This document shows positions 41,439-51,429 of a DNA stretch of 64,000 nt, one piece after another (position 1 is the stretch's first letter; each line of letters opens with the position of its first letter). Position numbers and translations under genes: made by a program. The stretch is taken from positions 114,428-178,427 of the forward strand of contig CALDYU010000006.1 of assembly GCA_937944485.1 (NCBI GenBank), in the 5' to 3' direction. This DNA is from an uncultured Flavobacteriaceae bacterium. Lineage in GTDB: Bacteria > Bacteroidota > Bacteroidia > Flavobacteriales > Flavobacteriaceae. The notes under the pieces are model-generated. The model was given only the letters and a program-made list of their open reading frames with translations, was not told where the DNA came from and did not search any database.

Positions 41439-42857
41439 TCAATGAGTTTTAAATTTAAAGTAGTTCGTGGCATTGTTATAACATATATCTTGAACCATGG
41501 CACCAATAAAAGGAAGGTCATTGGGTAATAGTCCATTTCTAATATCTTCCCCCAAAAGGTTGCATAATATTCTTCTAAAATATTCATGGCGAGGGAAAGA
41601 AAGCAAGCTACGGCTATCGGTCAACATGCCAACGAATCTGCTTAAAAGACCCATATTTGACAAGGTATTTAACTGCTTTTCCATGCCATCTTTTTGGTCT
41701 AAAAACCACCACCCTGAACCCCATTGCATTTTTCCAGGAACACCGACTTCACTATAATTGCCCATCATGGTAGCAAATACTTCATTTTGTGATGGATTTA
41801 AATTATATGTGATGGTCTTGGGGAGTTGCTTGGTAGCATCTAACCCATCAAAAAGCTTTGCCATAAATTTCGCCATAGGATAATCTCCTATAGAATCGCA
41901 ACCCGCATCTGCACCCACATCATTTTTTAAACGGCTATTATTATTTCTGATTGGGCCTAAATGATATTGCTGTACCCAATTCATTTCATGGTATTTTCGA
42001 CCTAAATGGATGAACATGCACGACCTGTATTTATTAATTTCTTTATCAGAAAGCGCTTCCTCATTTAACGTTTTTTTGAAAATAACCTCGACCTCTTTCA
42101 AGGTATACGTTTTCATTTCTAGTGCCGTACCAAGACCAAAATCAGACAAACGACAACCGTGCTTTTCAAAATGCATTAATCTTTCATTAATGGCCCTTAA
42201 AAAATTAGAAAAATCTGCAATACGATGGTCGACAGTTTCTTCTAACTTCTTTATATAAGAAACAAAATTGGAATGCCCTATTAAAAAAAGGTTATCAGAT
42301 CTAAAAGTGGGGTATACTTTGGTAAAAAAGTTTTTGTTAGAAATCTGCTTATGATACCTCAAATCATCAGTAGGATCATCGGTAGTACAGACAACCTCAA
42401 CATTCATATCTTGTAATAGTTGTGCTGGAGTCTTTGAAGCTAATATTTTATTGGCTTTTTCATAAACTTCATTAGCAGTACTCGATTGTAAAAAGGTATC
42501 AATATTAAAATAACGTTTCAGTTCTAAATGTGTCCAATGAAACAACGGATTTCGTAATGTATATGGCACAGTTTCTGCCCATTTGACGAACTTATCATTT
42601 AAGCTTGCATTACCCGTAATATACTTCTCATCAATACCATTCGCCCGCATACTTCGCCACTTATAATGATCACCACTTAACCACGCTTTGCTGATATTTT
42701 CTATTGGTTGGTCTTCTGCAATTTCCTTCGGAGATAAATGATTATGGTAATCTATAATTGGCATATGCTTGGCATATTCATGATACAAGCGTTGCGCTTC
42801 TTTTGAATGCAAAAGAAAATTCTCAGTAATAAAGTTTTTTGAATGAATATCAGCCAA
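41439..42857 (-). CDS. uxaC: Glucuronate/galacturonate isomerase
   Basis: The 472-residue protein matches UxaC: FITENFLLHSKEAQRLYHEY at the start, MPIIDYHNHLSPKEIAEDQP with zinc-site histidines near 35, ISKAWLSGDHYKWRSMRANG, and VCTTDDPTDDLRYHK near 157. It converts D-glucuronate to D-fructuronate. The start codon appears to be TTG (42855-42857), with no ATG upstream before the uxuA stop and the first inner ATG cutting into the fold. It is separated from uxuA by 2 bases. Confidence 0.95.
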   Translation of the reverse strand: MADIHSKNFITENFLLHSKEAQRLYHEYAKHMPIIDYHNHLSPKEIAEDQPIENISKAWLSGDHYKWRSMRANGIDEKYITGNASLNDKFVKWAETVPYTLRNPLFHWTHLELKRYFNIDTFLQSSTANEVYEKANKILASKTPAQLLQDMNVEVVCTTDDPTDDLRYHKQISNKNFFTKVYPTFRSDNLFLIGHSNFVSYIKKLEETVDHRIADFSNFLRAINERLMHFEKHGCRLSDFGLGTALEMKTYTLKEVEVIFKKTLNEEALSDKEINKYRSCMFIHLGRKYHEMNWVQQYHLGPIRNNNSRLKNDVGADAGCDSIGDYPMAKFMAKLFDGLDATKQLPKTITYNLNPSQNEVFATMMGNYSEVGVPGKMQWGSGWWFLDQKDGMEKQLNTLSNMGLLSRFVGMLTDSRSLLSFPRHEYFRRILCNLLGEDIRNGLLPNDLPFIGAMVQDICYNNATNYFKFKTH

Positions 42858-42859
42858 GC

Positions 42860-44035
42860 CTATATGTTTTTAGAAATTCCGAGAGCTAATCCTCTTAATT
42901 CAGCTAACCCTCGCAATCTGCCTATTCCTGAATAACCAGGGTTGGTGTTTTTATAAAGGTCATCTAGCATTTGATGACCATGATCTGGTCGCATTGGTAT
43001 TAAAGCATCAGATCGTCCCATATTTTTTCTTCTTTTTTGCTCTAATAACACTTGTTTTACGATACTATACATAGCTACATCTCCTTCTAAATGATTCGCT
43101 TCATAGAAACTACCTTTGTCATCTCTTTTGGTACTTCTCAAATGTAAAAAATGTACCCTATCGGCAAATCGTTTAAAAATTTGCGTCAAATTATTATCAG
43201 AACGCACTCCAAGAGAGCCCGTACAAAATGTAATACCATTAGCAAGTTCAGGTACCTCTTGAAAAATATGGGCATAATCTTTTTCAGTGCTGACTACCCT
43301 TGGTAACCCTAAAATTGGATATGGCGGATCATCAGGATGAATACACATTCGTACATTATTGCTCGAAGCAACGGGTATAATTTCTTTTAAAAAAGAGACT
43401 AAATTTTCTCGTAATTGTTGCGCGTCAATTTCTTTATATGCATCTAAAGCTGTTTGAAATTGAGCTAAGGTATAGCCTTCTTCAGCACCCGGAAGACCTG
43501 CTATAATATTACTTACCAAGACTTCTTTCTCAGTGTCTGAAAGTTTTTCGAAATATATTTTTGCCTCAGATTTTTCTTCTTCTGAATATGTAGCTGCTGC
43601 ACCCGGCCTTTGCAATAAATACAATTCAAAAGCAGCAAAAGCGACTGTATCGAAAAGTAGTGCTTTTGAACCATCTTCAAGCTCAAAATTCAATGAAGTA
43701 CGGGTCCAATCTAAAACAGGCATAAAATTATAACATACTGTATGGAGATCACAACTAGCCAAATTCTCAATACTAACCTTGTAGTTTTCTATATACTGTT
43801 TAAAATTACCAGAGCGCGTTTTTATATGTTCATGAACAGGTATGCTTTCTACAACACTCCATTTAAGCCCAGCCGATTCAATGAGATTTTTTCTTTCCAT
43901 GATGGCCTCAACCGACCAAACTTCACCATTCGGAATTTGATGCAAAGCTGAAACAATACCTGTAGCACCCGCTTGCTTAATATCTGATAAAGTTACGGGG
44001 TCATCGGTACCGTACCATCGCCAAGTCTCTTCCAT
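42860..44035 (-). CDS. uxuA: Mannonate dehydratase
   Basis: The 391-residue protein starts [20 protein letters not shown], nearly the same as E. coli UxuA, and has [20 protein letters not shown] near 245 with metal-binding residues, [15 protein letters not shown] and [10 protein letters not shown] near 310. It removes water from D-mannonate to give 2-keto-3-deoxygluconate. The pathway needs fructuronate reductase (UxuB) between UxaC and UxuA; no such gene is in the window. Confidence 0.95.
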   Translation of the reverse strand: MEETWRWYGTDDPVTLSDIKQAGATGIVSALHQIPNGEVWSVEAIMERKNLIESAGLKWSVVESIPVHEHIKTRSGNFKQYIENYKVSIENLASCDLHTVCYNFMPVLDWTRTSLNFELEDGSKALLFDTVAFAAFELYLLQRPGAAATYSEEEKSEAKIYFEKLSDTEKEVLVSNIIAGLPGAEEGYTLAQFQTALDAYKEIDAQQLRENLVSFLKEIIPVASSNNVRMCIHPDDPPYPILGLPRVVSTEKDYAHIFQEVPELANGITFCTGSLGVRSDNNLTQIFKRFADRVHFLHLRSTKRDDKGSFYEANHLEGDVAMYSIVKQVLLEQKRRKNMGRSDALIPMRPDHGHQMLDDLYKNTNPGYSGIGRLRGLAELRGLALGISKNI

Positions 44036-44110
44036 ATAACTACGTTTTACGCACTACTAATGGCACTAAAACCGCCATCAATCGGAGGCACAGTTTTCAG
44101 TACAAGTTTC

Positions 44111-45442
44111 TTAGAGTTTGGGTTCCCATCCTGGTTCATATTCTCTTTTCCAATTTTTCATGGCCTTTTCATTATTCAACACCTTACCCGTTTTTCGATC
44201 AACTTTTAATGTTTCATTGGCATCTTGCGCCATATTGCCTAAATGGCATAGCATGGTAGAAATACTGGCATCTCGAATATCAGATCGAAGACTTATATCT
44301 TTTCTAATAGCATCAAAAAAATTGCCCACATGATTGACATCTAAACCCCCTTCACCCCTTGTATTCGTTGTGGCACTAGTCGATTTTTCGAAATCAAAAG
44401 CTATCGGATTTCCATTTAAATCATACCGTTTATAAAAATTACGATCTAATTGTATGGTGCCCTTAGTGCCATATATTGTAATTCCTCTACCGGGCATATT
44501 TGGTTTCATTTTATTTCTACTATGCCCCGTCCAAGTAATGAACTTATTATTGTCATATGCGAAAGTTACTTGTTGATTATCAACAAACTCCCAATCATCA
44601 TCTTGAAATGCGTATTTCCCTCCAAAAGAAGTAACACTATTCGGAAGGTCTACACCGAGAGCCCATCTACAAATATCAATTTCATGTGTGCCATTATTAT
44701 GAATCTCTCCGGTACCCCAAGTTCTAAACCAATGCCAGTTATACGGATGTACATTATCTCTATACGTCTCTTTAGGCGCCGGCCCTTGCCACATTTTCCA
44801 GTCTAAGGTATTCGGAACAGGAACCTTCTTCCCATTACCAATTGATTTTCTATTATTTGAATAATAGGCTTGTCCTTTGTATACTTCCCCTATAATTCCT
44901 TCTCGAATTTCTTTAATAGCTTTTATTGTAGTTTCTGCTGAACGCTGTTGGTTCCCCATTTGCACCTTCAGGTTGTACTTTTTCTGAGCAGCAACTAAAA
45001 GATCATTCTCGTAAGGATTGTGACTACAAGGTTTTTCAACATACACATGTTTACCTGCTTGCAATGCCATAATAGCCATGGGAGCATGCCAATGTTCAGG
45101 TGTTGCTATAAATACGGCGTCAACGTCTTTATCTTCCAAAATTTTTCGGAAATCCTTTTCAACTTTCGGCACATAGCCAATGGTATTCTCACACCAAATA
45201 TTATGCTTTTTAATGATAACATCGTCAACATCGCAGTTGTATAAAATTTTTGCATTTGGGTCAGCATTTATTGCTTTCACATGTGCTTTTGCTCTACTTC
45301 GAACACCTATTATCGCGCAGTTGATAAGATCGTTAGCTCCCAAAACATTAGCTTTAACCGAATACGGATATACCAAACCACCTAAGGTTAGGGCAGCACC
45401 ACCAGCTGTTGTTTTCTTTATAAAGTTTCTTCGAGTTGTCAT
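44111..45442 (-). CDS. Gfo/Idh/MocA oxidoreductase with Tat-like signal, uronate operon
   Basis: The 443-residue protein has a twin-arginine signal (TTRRNFIKKTTAGGAALTLG), Rossmann GANDLINCAIIGVRSRAKAH near 30, IATPEHWHAPMAIMALQAGK near 110 and HVYVEKPCSHNPYEND near 130, then a C-terminal domain with EIHNNGTHEIDICRWALG near 240. It is distinct from the homologue at 34628. It might act on an inositol, glucoside or 3-keto sugar; 3-ketoglycoside chemistry would fit the adjacent DUF1080 protein. It is 2 bases from that gene. Confidence 0.9.
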   Translation of the reverse strand: MTTRRNFIKKTTAGGAALTLGGLVYPYSVKANVLGANDLINCAIIGVRSRAKAHVKAINADPNAKILYNCDVDDVIIKKHNIWCENTIGYVPKVEKDFRKILEDKDVDAVFIATPEHWHAPMAIMALQAGKHVYVEKPCSHNPYENDLLVAAQKKYNLKVQMGNQQRSAETTIKAIKEIREGIIGEVYKGQAYYSNNRKSIGNGKKVPVPNTLDWKMWQGPAPKETYRDNVHPYNWHWFRTWGTGEIHNNGTHEIDICRWALGVDLPNSVTSFGGKYAFQDDDWEFVDNQQVTFAYDNNKFITWTGHSRNKMKPNMPGRGITIYGTKGTIQLDRNFYKRYDLNGNPIAFDFEKSTSATTNTRGEGGLDVNHVGNFFDAIRKDISLRSDIRDASISTMLCHLGNMAQDANETLKVDRKTGKVLNNEKAMKNWKREYEPGWEPKL

Positions 45443-45444
45443 AA

Positions 45445-46827
45445 TTACTTGGCGTTTAATGGTTTGATTTTTATATTTTTAAAGCTAACGTAGTCGCCGT
45501 GGTCTTGTAATAAGATATGACCTTTGTCAGACGCTCCAAAATTTGGCCATTTTACGTATTTACTCTCAGCCACCAACTTTTTATAAGGTTCACTTTTACG
45601 TTCATACTCAAGTACTTTCACACCATTAAGCCAATGTTCCACATGATCATTTACAGAGATAATACGCGCCGTATTCCATTGACCTATCGGATGAATAGGT
45701 TTCGCCACATCTGCTTGTATAAGATCATAAAGAGATGCTACAGTTCTACTACCCTCATGATTTCCTAATTTAGCATCAGGATGTTTCGCATCGTCAAGAA
45801 TTTGATATTCTAGTCCTATGGAAGAACCAGGGCCTTTATTTAAGTCTGTATCTACATAGTACTTAATACCACTATTAGCTCCTTCCGTTAACTTAAAATC
45901 TACTTTTAATTCGAAATCACCAAACAACTCTTTAGTGACAATATCACCTCCTGCGGCTGATTCTTGCCCTCCTGAGGGTAAAACTGATAATACACCATCA
46001 TTAATTTCCCAACCTCTTTCAGGAAATTCATCTAATCGAGCCCCACGCCAACCAGTTGTTGATTTACCATCCCAAAGTAATTTCCATCCGTTAATCGCTT
46101 CATCGATCGTTAATTCATTTTTCGTAGTTATCGGTGGTATTGAAGTCTTTCTTGAATATTTTTCTAAGCTATCGGTCAAGATTTTAATGTCCGACCATAA
46201 AATTTCGGTGCCTTTTTGGCTTTCTTTAGAAATACTATGAACCTGCAGCCCAATAAAACCCCTTGCTGTTTTATCATCAATAAGGTGCGCTGCAGGTACT
46301 CCATTAATCCAAGTTTTAATAGTATCACCTATGGCTTCGATGCGATAATGATTCCAATCATTTTTCTTAAATGCTTTTTGCGCTTTCGGATTTTCGGTTA
46401 GCGGATTTAACCAACCTCTTCTTGACTCGTCATAAATACCACCACTCCATGCGCGATCAGAAGGGTCAATCTCAACTTGGTAGCCATGCACTGCACCTTT
46501 TCTATAATAAGGCAGGCTATTACTTCTAATTTGAATACCTGAATTCGTACTGGAATCTACCTTAAAATTAAGTTCTAAAATAAAATCGCCATAAGTCTTT
46601 TCGGTTACTAGAAAAGAGTTCGGAGTGTTCATAACAGTGCTACCCACAATAACCCCATCACGAACTTTGTAGTCAGCTTCTCCTCCTTTTTGTATCCACC
46701 CTGACAAGCTCTCACCATCAAAAAGCACTTCCCATGGAGCCTCATCAGGATCAACTTCTTTACATCCTGTTAAAAGAAATAATATACTTAAAACAATACT
46801 CTTAGAAAGCAATATTGATTTTTTCAT
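45445..46827 (-). CDS. Two-domain DUF1080 (3-keto-disaccharide hydrolase-like) lipoprotein
   Basis: The 460-residue protein has a lipoprotein signal (SIVLSILFLLTGCKEVDP) and two DUF1080 concanavalin-like beta sandwiches: WEVLFDGESLSGWIQKGG (start near 33, to about 220) and WKLLWDGKSTTGWRGARLDE (start near 250, to 455), with YGDFILELNFKVDSSTNSGI in the first and FGDFELKVDFKLTEGANSGI in the second. DUF1080 proteins include 3-keto-disaccharide hydrolases; with the adjacent Gfo/Idh/MocA dehydrogenase this suggests oxidation then cleavage of glycosides. First gene of the minus operon down to dctM. Confidence 0.9.
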   Translation of the reverse strand: MKKSILLSKSIVLSILFLLTGCKEVDPDEAPWEVLFDGESLSGWIQKGGEADYKVRDGVIVGSTVMNTPNSFLVTEKTYGDFILELNFKVDSSTNSGIQIRSNSLPYYRKGAVHGYQVEIDPSDRAWSGGIYDESRRGWLNPLTENPKAQKAFKKNDWNHYRIEAIGDTIKTWINGVPAAHLIDDKTARGFIGLQVHSISKESQKGTEILWSDIKILTDSLEKYSRKTSIPPITTKNELTIDEAINGWKLLWDGKSTTGWRGARLDEFPERGWEINDGVLSVLPSGGQESAAGGDIVTKELFGDFELKVDFKLTEGANSGIKYYVDTDLNKGPGSSIGLEYQILDDAKHPDAKLGNHEGSRTVASLYDLIQADVAKPIHPIGQWNTARIISVNDHVEHWLNGVKVLEYERKSEPYKKLVAESKYVKWPNFGASDKGHILLQDHGDYVSFKNIKIKPLNAK

Positions 46828-47088
46828 TCCATGCTTCGTTTATAGTTAAAAATTAAGATAATAAATATATTATTGACCGTCATGATTTGCATCGATAATT
46901 TAATCAGAAGTATGACTGAACTTTATTTTAAGAGTAATTTAAGTAATTGAAAACTAATATGTTCAAATTAAAAAATTAATAAAGCTTCTTATGAAAGAGT
47001 GCCTATTTTTTAAATATAAGTTGATGCGATTATAAAATTTATATACTAATTTGCAGTAGTACCATTTCGATATTTAAAATTTGGAATT
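46828..47088. other. Divergent promoter region between the DUF1080 and inositol oxygenase genes
   Basis: The region is AT-rich and must hold promoters for both directions. AAATTTGGAATTAT at 47077-47090 directly precedes and overlaps the MIOX start and is identical to 62158-62171 before another start codon. No clear operator is evident. Confidence 0.5.
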
Positions 47089-47967
47089 ATGAAAAAGATG
47101 CCTAAACAAGTTGAAAGCAGTCCAATGAAAGATGTTGATGACTGGGAGAATGATCTTTTAAACCGCTATCCAGATCCTGATGCTCCAAATAAAGAAAAAG
47201 ATGAGTTTCGAAATTATATAGATTCTGATCGCGTAGAAGGGGTCAAACAATTTTATAAGTTAAATCATACCTATCAGACCTATGATTTTGTTTGCGAAAA
47301 GGAAAAGGAATTCTTAAAATTTGACAAGCGAAAAATGTCACTTTGGGATGCTGTCAATTATTTAAATACTTTGGTTGATGATAGTGATCCTGATATTGAA
47401 TTAGACCAACTACAACATCTATTACAAACCTCAGAGGCGATTCGAGCTGATGGGCATCCTGATTGGTTTGTTCTTACAGGTTTTATACATGATATTGGCA
47501 AAGTTCTATGCCTTTTTGGCGAACCGCAATGGGCTGTTGTTGGAGATACCTTTCCCGTGGGTTGTGCATATTCTGATAAAATAGTTTACCCAGAGTTCTT
47601 TAAAGAAAATCCCGATTATACCAATGAGCGGTTTAACCACAAATTTGGCATTTATGAACCCCATTGTGGTTTAGAAAACGTAAAAATGAGCTGGGGTCAT
47701 GATGAGTATTTATATCAAATTATGAAAGACCATTTACCAGAGCCTGCTTTGTATATTATTCGGTATCATTCGTTTTATGCACAACATAAAGAAGGGGCTT
47801 ATGCTCATTTAATGAATGAGAAAGATCATGAAATGTTCGAATGGGTTAAGAAATTTAATCCGTATGACCTCTATTCAAAAGCGCCAGTGTCACCAGATGC
47901 TGAAGCATTGAAACCCTATTATCAAGGTCTTGTTTCTAAATATTTGCCCGAGACTTTACATTTTTAA
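47089..47967 (+). CDS. miox: Inositol oxygenase (MIOX)
   Basis: The 292-residue protein matches the MIOX family: NPDYTNERFNHKFGIYEPHC near 185, MSLWDAVNYLNTLVDDSDPD near 85, and the metal-site HD of the fold in WFVLTGFIHDIGKVLCLFGE near 130, then GHPDWFVL and WAVVGDTFPVGC. MIOX is a non-haem di-iron enzyme that cleaves myo-inositol with O2 to D-glucuronate, best known from eukaryotes and rare in bacteria. Here it faces uxaC/uxuA across a shared promoter region and is followed 16 bases on by a sodium symporter, so inositol is the likely substrate of the whole locus. Confidence 0.93.
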   Translation: MKKMPKQVESSPMKDVDDWENDLLNRYPDPDAPNKEKDEFRNYIDSDRVEGVKQFYKLNHTYQTYDFVCEKEKEFLKFDKRKMSLWDAVNYLNTLVDDSDPDIELDQLQHLLQTSEAIRADGHPDWFVLTGFIHDIGKVLCLFGEPQWAVVGDTFPVGCAYSDKIVYPEFFKENPDYTNERFNHKFGIYEPHCGLENVKMSWGHDEYLYQIMKDHLPEPALYIIRYHSFYAQHKEGAYAHLMNEKDHEMFEWVKKFNPYDLYSKAPVSPDAEALKPYYQGLVSKYLPETLHF

Positions 47968-47983
47968 CACCAGACCCTAAAAT

Positions 47984-49555
47984 ATGTTAGCGACTACCCT
48001 AGGCTTTTTTGGGTTTACTTTTTTTGTGATTTTCTATACGGTATATAAACTTCGTAAAGATAATTTTAAAACAGGGAAAGGCTATTTTTTAGCGGGCAAA
48101 AGTCTTACCGGACCCATCATTGCTGGGTCTATGATTTTAACTAACATTTCTACCGAACACCTCATCGGAATGAACGGTAGTTCTTATAAGAATGGTATTA
48201 TTGTTATTGCCTGGGAGGTTACCTCTGCCATTGCCTTGGTAATTGCTGCCGTTTTTTTTCTACCTCGTTTTATACGTATGGGATTGACGACAATTCCTGA
48301 ATTTTTAGAAAAACGTTTCGACAGTTTTACGCGTTCGGTAGTGGCGATGCTCTTGATGCTTTCTTTTGTGATTACCCTATTACCCATTGTGTTGTATTCT
48401 GGAGCAATTAATATTGAAAGTGTCTTTGAATTCTCTGAACTTTTTGAGGTCTCGAAAAATCGAGCTCTTTTTTACACCATACTTGCTATTGGAGGAATAG
48501 GCTCTTTATACGCCATTTTCGGAGGTCTAAAGGCAGTAGCCTATTCTGATACTTTAAACGGTATTGGTTTGATGTTAGGTGGTTTATTGATTCCGGCTAT
48601 TGCCCTCTATCAAATAGGTGATGGAGATATTCTTGGAGGTTTAGGAACAGTCTATGATTTTGCACCTGATAAATTTAATATTATCGGAAAACCAGATTCG
48701 GTTTTACCATTTTCAGTGTTGTTTACAGGTTTGATGATTAACCAAATCTATTTTTGGGGAATGAATCAAGCCATTATTCAACGTGCTTTTGGGGCTAAAA
48801 ACTTAGCGGAAGCACAAAAAGGATTGATTTATACGGGGGTACTAAAGTTACTAGTACCATTAATAATTGTTTTACCAGGGCTCATCGCATTCTACTACTT
48901 CAAAGATGCTTATTATGATACCCCTGACCTCATCTACCCTATGCTGGTTAAAAAAGTGCTACCGACCTATCTATACGGGTTTTTCGCTGCTGTAATATTA
49001 GGGGCAGTTTTGAGTACGTTTAATAGTGTTTTAAATTCTGCTAGTACCGTTTTCTGCTATGACATTTATAAAAAATTGATTAATAAGAACGTATCCGAGT
49101 CTAAATTGGTGCGCTATGGAAAATTGGTATCTATCCTCTTAGCCATTATTTCTATTACCGTTGCACCTTTGGTTGCATATGCCCCTGACGGATTGTATTT
49201 TTTACTGCAAGAATTGAACGGTATTTTCTTTATACCCATTTCGTCTATAATTATTGCTGGCATATTTGTGAAGCAAATAAATGCCATAGGTGCAAAAACA
49301 GGACTCTTCTTCGGTTTTGCCTTCTATATCTTAACCACATTTATATTAGACTTAGATATTCATTTTGTACACCTCTGGGGTATCGAATTTGTTTTGAATT
49401 TTATCATTATGCTTATCGTTTCTAAGCTGTATCCGAGTCCAGATTATACTGAGAATATTACGGAAAATATTGATGACAAAAAATGGTCCTTAGTCAATAA
49501 GGCAGGGATTACTCTTGTGGTTCTTACGATCTTAATTTACGTACTACTCTCTTAG
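47984..49555 (+). CDS. Sodium:solute symporter (SSS/SLC5 family)
   Basis: The 523-residue protein has about 14 membrane helices of the SSS family, including GPIIAGSMILTNISTEHLIG near 40, FGGLKAVAYSDTLNGIGLML near 180 and VLSTFNSVLNSASTVFCYDI near 345. It is cotranscribed with MIOX (16-base gap), so a myo-inositol transporter is the best guess; a glucose or uronate transporter is possible. Convergent with the hyuA2 gene. Confidence 0.9.
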   Translation: MLATTLGFFGFTFFVIFYTVYKLRKDNFKTGKGYFLAGKSLTGPIIAGSMILTNISTEHLIGMNGSSYKNGIIVIAWEVTSAIALVIAAVFFLPRFIRMGLTTIPEFLEKRFDSFTRSVVAMLLMLSFVITLLPIVLYSGAINIESVFEFSELFEVSKNRALFYTILAIGGIGSLYAIFGGLKAVAYSDTLNGIGLMLGGLLIPAIALYQIGDGDILGGLGTVYDFAPDKFNIIGKPDSVLPFSVLFTGLMINQIYFWGMNQAIIQRAFGAKNLAEAQKGLIYTGVLKLLVPLIIVLPGLIAFYYFKDAYYDTPDLIYPMLVKKVLPTYLYGFFAAVILGAVLSTFNSVLNSASTVFCYDIYKKLINKNVSESKLVRYGKLVSILLAIISITVAPLVAYAPDGLYFLLQELNGIFFIPISSIIIAGIFVKQINAIGAKTGLFFGFAFYILTTFILDLDIHFVHLWGIEFVLNFIIMLIVSKLYPSPDYTENITENIDDKKWSLVNKAGITLVVLTILIYVLLS

Positions 49556-49838
49556 TAAAAGTTATTTACTAAATATATGGAATTAGAATATTTTTAGTGC
49601 ATTTACTTTTGTCTGCATCTTTTAAAACCGTGTCAAAAGATATAAAGGTCGTTGTGCTAAAAGTTGGATGTTAGCCTTATGTAGTGATACTTTGAACAGT
49701 ACTTAAAAAATAGTGTCATTTGCTTTCTTATTAAAAGTATCGCACTACTTAAAACAATATATTTCACTTATTTTATGAGATATCATATGAATTATATCGA
49801 AACTTTTCAGGGTAATATTATAGTTCGATATAGAAACA
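49556..49838. other. Convergent intergenic region with inverted repeats
   Basis: No gene. Two inverted repeats: GTAGTGATACTTT (49681-49693) against AAAAGTATCGCACTAC (from 49733), which match with a 2-base insertion, and TATATCGAA (49793-49801) against TTCGATATA (49824-49832). These could act as terminators for the two converging genes or be remnants of an element. Confidence 0.45.
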
Positions 49839-51425
49839 TTAAGCCCCTTCTAAATCACCACAAATCTTAATTTTCAATTTTACTGTACCTGGCAAATAAG
49901 CTAAAGGGGTAATTTCTTTAGTCAAAACCTTTACACTTTCCTTCTTCGCGCCATCTTTCAAAAGTTTTGCATTTACTTTTTTTAATAATTCTTCTAAGGC
50001 AGATTCTTCATTTTGTTGCATGGTATTGATGATAATCTCTTCCTCATTACTTATTTGTGCAATACAGGCACCAAATGCATTTGCGACTTCCATATGCTCT
50101 GGAAAAAGGACTTCTGAGGCCCCTTCTATTTTAGCGGGTAATAAAAAAGCCCCACCACCACAAGCCACTACAGGAATATCTTTAGCGTCGGTTTTTAGTT
50201 TATCAACTAATTTTTCTATAGTTTCTTGAATACTGGCTTTTGTCTTCTCGAGGGCTTTATCATACGATACTCCAATTTGTTTCTCAATCGTACTCTTTAT
50301 ATCAGAAACAGCGATAGCACCATCAATATGAATTTTATTTTCTGCAATAAAAAAATCTGATAGCGTCAAGGTATCACCGTTAAATGATAAGGCTTTTTCT
50401 TTGAGCAAATAACCAACGGAATCTGGACCTATTTGACAAGTGTCATCTGTAAACCGTACTATTGTTCCACCACCTATTCCGACAGCAACAACATCTGGCA
50501 TTCTAAAATTGGTTAATACTCCCCCTATCTGCGCGGCTTGTGTACTTTCCCTTGGAAAGAAATCGACCAACATACCACCATCAGAGGTAGTGCCTCCAAC
50601 ATCTATAACAACACCATCTTTTACTTTAGAAAGTGCCCCCGCCCCTCTAATACTATTTGTTGGACCCGACGAAATAGTTAAAACTGGGAAGTCTTTTACC
50701 TGTTCTAGAGACATTAAGGTACCATCATTCTGCCCAATAAACAACTGAGCTGTCAACCCTAAATCGCTAACAGTTTGTTTAAAGGCTTTCACCATCTTAG
50801 ATGCTACTCCTTGTAAAGCCGCATTTAAAATTGCTGCGTTCTCACGCTCTAAAAGACCTATACCACCTACTTGATGGGAACAACTCACTCTAACAGCATC
50901 TCCTAATATTTCATTAGCCCATTTTGCGACTTTTAACTCTTGGTCTGGTAAAGTTTTTGAAAAAATACCTGTTATGGCAAGGGATTCTATGTTACCATTC
51001 ATTTTATGAAGAAAATCTTTCACCTCATCTTCTCTTAAGGCTTCAATAGGTCTGCCATCATATTCATAACCTCCATGCACAAGATAGTTATGGCACCCGA
51101 GAACATGTTGTAAATCTTTGGGAAAATCTGTCATGGTAGGTATAGCCTTACTTGCTGGTAGACCTATACGAATACTTCCAACTTTATTCAATTCTTTTCG
51201 TTCTACCAAAGCATTGGTACAGTGGGTTGTACCTAACATAATATACTTTATAGCTTTTTTTGACACCCCACTCTCTTCCAGCACAAACTTTATAGCATTG
51301 GCAATACCAGTGCTAACATCTAAGGTCGTCGTTTGCTTGGTTTTAGATAGAATTTTATTGTCTTGTGATACCAATACAGCATCCGTATTTGTACCTCCTA
51401 CGTCAACGCCTATTTTATAATACAT
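49839..51425 (-). CDS. Hydantoinase/oxoprolinase A-type subunit (HyuA2), shorter form
   Basis: The 528-residue protein has the ASKHA nucleotide-binding fold: YKIGVDVGGTNTDAVLVS at the start, LGTTHCTNALVERKELNKVG near 65, GVVIDVGGTTSDGGMLVD near 270 and IPVVACGGGAFLLP near 430. The family splits cyclic amides with ATP (5-oxoprolinase, N-methylhydantoinase, acetone carboxylase). At 528 residues it lacks the extra C-terminal domain of the 686-residue HyuA at 57549. It is coupled to DUF917, the usual partner for this shorter form. Confidence 0.9.
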   Translation of the reverse strand: MYYKIGVDVGGTNTDAVLVSQDNKILSKTKQTTTLDVSTGIANAIKFVLEESGVSKKAIKYIMLGTTHCTNALVERKELNKVGSIRIGLPASKAIPTMTDFPKDLQHVLGCHNYLVHGGYEYDGRPIEALREDEVKDFLHKMNGNIESLAITGIFSKTLPDQELKVAKWANEILGDAVRVSCSHQVGGIGLLERENAAILNAALQGVASKMVKAFKQTVSDLGLTAQLFIGQNDGTLMSLEQVKDFPVLTISSGPTNSIRGAGALSKVKDGVVIDVGGTTSDGGMLVDFFPRESTQAAQIGGVLTNFRMPDVVAVGIGGGTIVRFTDDTCQIGPDSVGYLLKEKALSFNGDTLTLSDFFIAENKIHIDGAIAVSDIKSTIEKQIGVSYDKALEKTKASIQETIEKLVDKLKTDAKDIPVVACGGGAFLLPAKIEGASEVLFPEHMEVANAFGACIAQISNEEEIIINTMQQNEESALEELLKKVNAKLLKDGAKKESVKVLTKEITPLAYLPGTVKLKIKICGDLEGA

Positions 51426-51429
51426 CCTG

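Noticed and set aside
44450..44806. Long frame antisense to the Gfo/Idh/MocA gene
   Set aside because: Shadow frame of a conserved gene; composition does not look like a protein.
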